A DNA stretch of 64,000 nucleotides from Chimonanthus salicifolius (Eukaryota; Streptophyta; Magnoliopsida; Laurales; Calycanthaceae), in assembly GCA_013350335.1 (NCBI GenBank), contig CM023540.1:19163828-19227827 (forward strand), read 5' to 3'. The notes below the pieces were generated by a model. The model saw nothing but the letters and a program-made list of their open reading frames with translations. It was not told where the DNA came from and did not search any database. Both the position numbers and the translations under genes were made by a program. Below are positions 57,540-64,000 of the stretch, piece by piece; position 1 is the first letter of the stretch, and each line of letters starts with the position of its first letter.

Positions 57540-57990
57540 CAGTGAACATGGATGGATATGGTCCGGTTTGAACAGAGCAATCGAATGAAGTCATAGAAGT
57601 AACCGGTCAAAAAGAAGAATTCCATTCAGAGGCTTGCACGTGCCACTCGCACGCATCCAAAACGCCTCTGCCACTGGAACCGTTTAGAGAAGCTTTTTTG
57701 AAATGCGAACCGTTTCTGTAAATTTTCTCGGTTTTTGAATTTTGCGCAGGGAAACCGTTTTCCCCTTTGGCATAACACGACAGAAGGGAGAGTGGGGTCG
57801 CAGCGTCCAGAGGAAATCTGGAGCGAACACGTGTACGGGCGGAGGACGATCGGTTTCAGAAGGCCGTAACGATTTCTTGACGGAGAGGGTAAAAGGACTG
57901 AGAGAGGGAGGGGGTGGGGAATAAAATCAGAGGGGGATTCGGTCGTTGGAGTCATTCGTAAATGGTGGGCCCCACACTGTTAAAGAAGAC
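57540..57990. other. GC-rich island with ACGT-core motifs
   Basis: A GC-rich, CpG-containing block in an AT-rich region. It holds a G-box core (GCACGTGCC, about 57637) and ACACGTGT (about 57828). Frames on both strands (plus 57742-57924, minus 57626-57955) show no family motif. It could be a promoter plus first exon of a gene with distant exons, a non-coding RNA start, or a TE fragment. Confidence 0.35.
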
Positions 57991-57999
57991 TTTTTAGAA

Positions 58000-60330
58000 A
58001 AGACTAAAAGCTGCTGTTTTCCTACCATTCATTTCTCTCAGGATTTATTTTACTTCTTTTGAATTTTTCTTCCCAATAATTTGTTGATCACACTTTTTTC
58101 TTCCAACCCTCATTCACTTCTCATTTCTCAGTAAAAAATTCTTAGAATCGTACATACACTTGTCGCTTCTCACTTTCTGTGGTCGAGAGATTTAAATCTT
58201 AGAAAGCGATTGATATTTCAGTTCAGAAATTTTTCTCTTATTTTATTTTTTTAAAATTATTTTTATTTATTAATATATATTAGATATCAACTGATGTCTC
58301 AAATTATCAAAGTTTTGAAAATTGATATTTGTTTCTCTGCTCTCGTCTATTGTATAATTTAAAATTTTGAAAAAAAAACTCTGGAATATGTCTGACTTTA
58401 TTAAAATCTTATTTTTTGAGTTTTTTATTTTTTTAGATACAATTTAGTTTTTTATTCAATGAAATTTGAAGTTGAGTAAAAAAATTTGGATTTTTGAACA
58501 ATGATCCATACATGTTGAGTGTTTTGAGAATTATATCGATATTTTTTTGTTATTGCTGATTTTTTTTTCAAATCTATGTATCCTTAGATTACTCATATTT
58601 ATGGTTGTTTTAATTATTAATTGTTAAAGATATTATTGAAAGTAATTGAATTTATTAAGCTTTGTATCATCATTTTCCAATAGATATTGATACATTGAAT
58701 AGTCTTTTATTTATTTATTTTATGAATCTCAAAAAGACAGAATAATAGATCGTTGAAATATAATCCTTTCCGCGTGTAGGAGCCTTAGATTCTTTATTTG
58801 CTTATAAGAAATTTGTTATAAAAAAAACCATCTAAAACTTGGTTATAGTTCATAAGTTGTATTAAATAGATATTGAATGTGTTGAAACTTTTTTATATGT
58901 GTGATCCATTTTTCAAATATGCATTATTATTATTTAAAAGAATTTAATATAACCAGAATACCTTCCTTTATACATGTTAATTTGACGAGGGAATTTTTTT
59001 TTACTTTTTTTAAAAGATTAAATGGATAAATATACCAATTTTGTTGGACTAAATATAGAACAAATGAGTTGACAAGATTAATGAGTTTGTGTTAGAATGA
59101 TTTTTTTTTACTAGAGATCTTTACAAATAATATTATTTAGTTCATAACAAATTAATTTTTTATAAAATAGATTTTAGTAATCTCAATTGTTTTGATTTGA
59201 ATATATCTCTACTACAATAAAAGCAGAAAGGATAGTTTTTTGTCACTTCATACGCAAAGGAATTGGTTATGTATATATGTATATAAGTCATTCTATTTTT
59301 CTTATTTTTTATTTTTATTTACACTATATAGATTAAATTGAAAGTAAATGATTTCGACACATCTACTCGTTTATTAGATGGATGAGCGGGACCCGTATTA
59401 GGATCGTTTCTGGAAACACTTCAAAACAAATGGAAAAAATGGAACTGAGACAATTTTTTTTTTTTAACGTGGTAAACCCGCTGAATGATATAGATAGATT
59501 TCTTTAACTAAAAGATTTTGCGTTTCTTGGACTTTTTTTTACTAATTTCTTACTTTCCTTTATACGTTTTCCATTGTTCATGCCCTTTTATATTCTCCCA
59601 TTCATCCTCATATATTTTTTTCGTTTTCTTCTCTTTTTAATTCAAATCTTAAATATTTTTATTTTTGGGTGTAAACATCAAGATTGAAGCAACGATAGTG
59701 CTTCAACTTGATATTTCAGATGAAAACTTGTCATACTTTACATCATTTTTTTCTTCAAAAACAATAAGACTTATGTAAGTTATTTATCATTTTTACATGG
59801 AAAGGAAAAAATATAATACAAAAAAATTGGATTTTGAAAAAAAAAATCAGATGCTAAGAAACAGGTTTGTAAAAGAAAAATATAGAGCTCAAATAGTAAG
59901 TCTATATATAACAAATTTCTCTCAAGTCAATTGCTATGCAATCATGATGCAAATTTTGATTTATAGAATTTAGAGTGACCCACTGACTACTTATGTTATT
60001 TTATCAAGTAGTGTAGAGGAGTATTTCAAATATCTTTAATTAATTTTTTTAATATAAGTTGCCCATCTTACTTAAAAATAAAATCTCAATAATTCTATCT
60101 TCAAGCCAAATAGGTTGAAGTAAAAAAAAAACCCACCTCACGAAGTAAGAATTTTGAGTTTGATTTCTACTTCAGTACAGAGAGTAATTCTCTCTAGAAT
60201 TATCTGATGTATAGATCCTATCATATTTGAGTATGACCTGTTACTTTGATAGACAAATGGCTATTGTTCACGAATTTTTCAAATAAAATTAAAGTTTAAG
60301 TTTGCATTTTTTTTTTTAAGAAAAGGAGAG
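58000..60330. other. Very AT-rich intergenic DNA
   Basis: No frame, RNA gene or defined repeat seen beyond a SINE-like piece near 60100-60240 (GAGTTTGATTTCTACTTC as a weak B-box region). Confidence 0.5.
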
Positions 60331-60436
60331 TTAGATAATAGTCTGATGATGAAAGTGCGCCCAAGGTGCTGCAAAGTTAAAAGTATTAAAGAAGCATTAG
60401 TTTCTTTGTGGAAGAGGAAAAATAATGAAGAAAGAA

Positions 60437-60472
60437 AGAGGGAGAGGGAGAGGGAGAGGGAGAGGGAGACGG
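60437..60472 (+). repeat. (GAGGGA)n hexanucleotide repeat
   Basis: About six GAGGGA units. The 129-codon plus frame across it (60346-60735) is mostly Arg/Glu from the repeat and shows no domain, so I do not call it a gene. 60480-60830 is GC-neutral and unassigned. Confidence 0.9.
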
Positions 60473-61157
60473 AAGAGAGAAGGTATGAAAGAGAGAGAAC
60501 AGAGAACGCACGGGTTGGAAGATTCTCTGTACACTCACAAGCAATATTTACTACCTTTTCCTCTCACTCTCTTTCTTTCCGTCCAACGACTGAAGCAAAA
60601 GGACAAAGCTTTAAGCAAAGCAAAGGAAAGGAAGAAAATGGCAAAAAACAGGTACCAATGTACCCATTCACTTCTGCTTCAGCCTATCCTTTGCACAAAT
60701 CCATCAGATGTACATTTTCTTTCTTTCAAAATTAATTGCCCATCACCCAATTTGTGTAGGACCCATTTTCCAATGGACAAGGACCAAAGACCAGAGCCAC
60801 CCACCTAATGGTGGCCCTTAAAGGACCTCTGACCATTACAAGTACCTTTTGTATTGTTTGGGCTTTCATGATGGCCACCACTGCCGCTTGTATTTTTTAC
60901 TTTGATGATACCAGACTCATTTAGTAGGTCAGAGCATTGAATATTGGTTTGATATTTACATAAAAGTTAAGATTTGACTGGGGATACAATATTATTGGTT
61001 GATATGTTGTGGATTGCCTTCTAGGGAGGACATTGTACAAATTGAAAGAAGAATACAATTTTTAAAATATTGATTTTGTGGATATTTTTTGGTCTCAAAT
61101 GCTAATAAATCATTTCATGCTTTGCTTTTTAAATCTTTAGTCATTGGATGGAGGCAA

Positions 61158-61419
61158 TGTAATGGCCCAGTCTTGACTCTTGAAAGGTATATTTGGTGGT
61201 AAGAATTCGAGTAGAATGCCAGTGGAAGGAGGGGAAGAACTTCATAGTAATGTCGATTATAAGAAGAGAAAAAAATAGTCAAAATGACGCTGAAACACAT
61301 CCCACATTGCTTAGAAAGCCTCTTGAGAGCGTGTATGGGTGCACATCCCATAACAAAGTCGCGAGAGCATGTTAGGCCTAAAGCGGACATTATTGTAATG
61401 GGTCAGACGGGTCGTCACA
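61158..61419 (+). mobile_element. TRIM-type LTR, probably solo
   Basis: Starts TGTAATGGCCCAG and ends GACGGGTCGTCACA, with CCCACATTGCTTAG, AGCCTCTTGAGAGC and AAAGCGGACATTATTG in family order. The next bases, GATGATATCTGATTCAG, resemble the primer-binding region following the LTR at 61576, so a short internal piece may also remain. No target duplication found. Confidence 0.7.
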
Positions 61420-61575
61420 GATGATATCTGATTCAGCATAGAAGGCTAAAAAATAAAAGAAAATCAAACCAGCAAACCTGAAGAGGAAGCTGCGTTAGAA
61501 TACTATTCCATTTTTATTTCTGTCCATTTTGTTTAATTTCATTTCATTTTTCTTTTATTTTTGTTTCGTTTGATT

Positions 61576-62131
61576 TGTATAAGAGTCCCAAATCGTGATT
61601 GTAGAAACCACGATTGATTAATGACAAACTAATTTGGAGCTTCTCCAAAACACATGGAAGTGGTAGTCTTTCTCCTTTTAACACAAGGCCTTTTGGGAGC
61701 AATAGTTGGTTGGCTCGCCAAAGCAAAGCCATGCGGGCCTGTGTGTTTCGGCCCAAAGCGAACAATATTGTGCTAGCGAGACTGGTCGTTACAAATGATA
61801 TCAGAGAATAGTGCAACTCTCTGCCTGAGGGTGTGGGCTTAGTTCTTGTGTGTGCAGAGCCGAGGACGATTCTGGCTTTAAGGGGGGTAGACTGTAATAC
61901 CTCGACCAGCCCAGAGGGGGGTCTATAATGTGGAGCGTGTCTATGGAGAAAAAAAGTCACACATTGCTAGTTGTATTGGAAATTCCCTGGCATATAAGTG
62001 ATCGCCTTCCTCTTTCTAGTATAAGGCCTTTTGGGAGCAACAGTGGGTTGGCTCGCCAAAGCAAAGTAGTGCGGGCCTCTATGTGTGGGCCCAAAGCGGA
62101 CAATATTGTGCTAACGAGACGGATCGTTACA
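61576..62131 (+). mobile_element. Complete TRIM element of the same family
   Basis: 5' LTR about 61576-61792 and 3' LTR 61893-62131 (TGTAATACCTCGACC ... GGATCGTTACA) share GGCCTTTTGGGAGCAA, GTTGGCTCGCCAAAGCAAAG and GCCCAAAGC.AACAATATTG. The internal part is only about 100 bp. It starts ATGATATCAGAG, close to the tRNA-iMet site TGGTATCAGAGC, and ends with a purine tract AAGGGGGGTAGAC before the 3' LTR. No coding capacity. The left end is approximate because the first 90 bp of the two LTRs differ. No clear target duplication. Confidence 0.8.
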
Positions 62132-62134
62132 ACA

Positions 62135-62504
62135 CCTTCATACATTTCCGGGTGGATTCCCATTCTTTTATCTTCTCCATCCTTCTTCCTTTTCACTTCT
62201 CCTTGGCCTACAAACTCGTCTGAGGGGTTCTCTCTAGACTGGTCATTCTCAGTTATCTTTGCTGCGCAGTTGTGGCCTACCTAACCTTTGATCTCCAGTC
62301 GAGCAGGCCTTCCCTGTTGTTCACGCCGCCACACCTACTACTCTCCCAAGCTCCCTCGTCCTCACCCTGATCGTCCCACACCCCTGTTCGAGCAACCATT
62401 CTCTTCTGTCCAATTCATACCAATTCGTGTTCATGCTTGTTCCTATTGCCTTTTCTCCATGCCCGTTCGAGTACAACCACTATCCTTCCAGCCCAGACTC
62501 TGAG
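62135..62504. other. C/T-rich unassigned stretch
   Basis: Less AT-rich, with CCTCGTCCTCACCCTGATCG and similar text. A 71-codon plus frame (62288-62503) has no motif. It may be the non-repeated start of the element that carries the following minisatellite. Confidence 0.4.
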
Positions 62505-63115
62505 TACCCAAAGGGAGGTGTCAGAGAGTTGTAAAAGACTCTGAGTATTCAAAGGGGATGTTCGAGGAGGTGAGAGAGACTTCGGGTGTCCAATGGGGAT
62601 GTTAGTGGAGGTGAGAGAGACTCCGAGTGTCCAATGGGGATGTTAGTGGATGTGAAAAAGACTCCGAGTGTCCAATGGGGATGTTAGTGGAGGAGAGAGA
62701 GACTCCGAGTGTCCAATGGAGATGTTAGTCGAGGTGAGAGAGACTCTGAGTGTCCAATGGGGATGTTAGTGGAGGTGAAAGAGACTCCAAGGTTAGCGTA
62801 TTAGGTGGAGGTGAAATAATCTTCGAGTATAGCATACTACGTGGAGGTGAGAGAGACTCCGAGTGTCCAATGGGGATGTTTGTGGAGGTGAAAGAGACTT
62901 CGATGATATCGTACTACGTGGAGGTGAAAGATACTCGAAGATAGCATACTACGTGAAGGTGAAAGAGACTCTGAGGATAGCGTATTATGTGGAGGTGAAA
63001 GAGACTTCAAGGATAGCGTACTATGTGAAGGTGAAAACACTTTGAGAATAGTGTACTATATGGAGATGAAAAGACTCTGAGGATAGTGTACGCTGTGGAG
63101 GTAAAAAAACTGTAA
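62505..63115 (+). repeat. Two-type minisatellite array
   Basis: Type A unit, about 41 bp (GACTCCGAGTGTCCAATGGG, then GATGTTAGTGGAGGTGAGAGA), has about seven copies at 62540-62790 and one more near 62850. Type B unit, about 37 bp (GATAGCGTACTATGTGGAGG, then TGAAAGAGACTCTGAG), fills most of 62790-63110. Both share GTGGAGGTGAAAGAGACT, so B is a derivative of A. The array is partly open in one frame (EVKET-type protein repeats), but with no start region or conserved flank I do not call a protein. Confidence 0.88.
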
Positions 63116-64000
63116 GAATATGAGCAAATATCAGCCTGAGCCCACAACCGATATCAAGCTAAAAAAATGATAAAACTGAATATCAACCAATATTGGCCAA
63201 TATATATCAGCAATATATTGACCATATCAGCCTATATTTGTTTGCCTCCTTATAACATTAAACATGAATTTTCGTTCAATTTGTACTGCATCTAATTGTC
63301 TCAATTCTTATTCATTGAAGTCCATATTATGTCTGCAATTTCAATGCAGATTTTGTATTTGTCAAATTCATCCAACGTATCTAGCATTGAAATTATTTCA
63401 CACCACATTTGCTATTATCGAAGTAGCCCCATTGATGCCAATAAATACTAAATACTTTTCCTATCATAATTAATTTAACAATGAAGATGCATAAAAAATA
63501 GTTGGATCAAATTTTTAAAACTGAAATAAAAAAAAAATTAGCGGTTTAAATTCGTAATAAAATGGGCTCTTGTCTTGTAAACTATACTACCCTTTTATGT
63601 TTTCACTTTTCACAAGAGCTTCATGTTCTTCAAAACCTTAACACATTTGGTGCACAATCATTGCAATTGGTGAGTGAAATCAAATCTTATTATTTCACTT
63701 TTTTAATCTTTCAATTTTCATATCCTGCAGTGAAGATTTGATGATGATGTCATTATTTTAAAAATCTCATAAATTTAAAATTAAAGAATGGTCACAAATA
63801 AGAGACTAGGTGGCAATATTATACTATAACTTCTTATATCTCCACCACTTATTTTTAAATTCTAAATTCATTAATTTGTTGACACATTTATCAATAATAT
63901 ATCAAGAAATTTTTTTGTAGCACATATAATTTAATATAAAAGTTAACAAAAAACTGAATATAAGTTGAATCTGAATCCAGAATCTAATTTTAGATTTGAA
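63116..64000. other. AT-rich window end
   Basis: 63120-63240 contains repeated ATATCAGC/CCAATAT-type words, probably a degraded repeat. The rest shows no gene or defined element. Confidence 0.45.

Noticed and set aside
60346..60808. Two overlapping plus-strand frames of 127-129 codons
   Set aside because: Their length comes from the GAGGGA repeat (Arg/Glu runs); no domain, no splice partner.
1..64000. CRISPR arrays, operons, bacterial-type systems, or a new multi-gene defence or biosynthetic cluster
   Set aside because: The window is plant nuclear DNA with two unrelated spliced genes and many retroelements; nothing supports such a system.

Overview
This is a nuclear fragment from a flowering plant. 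Two spliced plant genes can be read completely: the Mediator subunit MED27 and a subgroup-21-type R2R3-MYB factor. The rest is AT-rich non-coding DNA packed with Copia, LINE, RTE, TRIM, SINE-like and MITE-like remnants typical of plants. The species cannot be named from the sequence. Very long, transposon-filled introns and many solo LTRs suggest a medium or large, retroelement-rich genome, probably a woody dicot or early-diverging angiosperm (inference).

Layout. 1-55: possible 5' end of a minus-strand gene leaving the window. 1066-10119: a decayed minus-strand Copia element with 191-bp LTRs. Its 3' LTR carries a 3.25-kb solo LTR, which is split by a second 3.43-kb solo LTR of the same family in inverted orientation; both have 5-bp target duplications. 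The Copia RT is also broken by a 208-bp TRIM-type solo LTR, and a protease fragment is inverted. 11003-26527 (+): MED27, seven exons, 430 residues, with introns of 5.5 kb and 7.3 kb full of TRIM, LINE and RTE pieces. 26.5-34 kb: LINE and RTE remnants. 34.5-35.4 kb: two phase-compatible exon-like segments of an unrecognised gene. 36-47.5 kb: mostly unassigned intergenic DNA with SINE-like copies and simple repeats. 47665-49991 (-): an R2R3-MYB gene, three exons, 390 residues. 50.5-64 kb: intergenic, with a hAT-like MITE, TRIM solo LTRs and a full TRIM, GC-richer patches near 57.6-58.0 kb, and a two-type minisatellite at 62.5-63.1 kb.

How the genes relate. MED27 is a general transcription co-activator subunit and the MYB is a DNA-binding regulator. 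They lie about 21 kb apart, convergently oriented, with no sign of a shared pathway or cluster. I found no credible new multi-gene system. The most informative parts are the dated nest of retroelements at the left end, the large inverted repeat it creates, and the unassigned exon-like pair at 34.5-35.4 kb.
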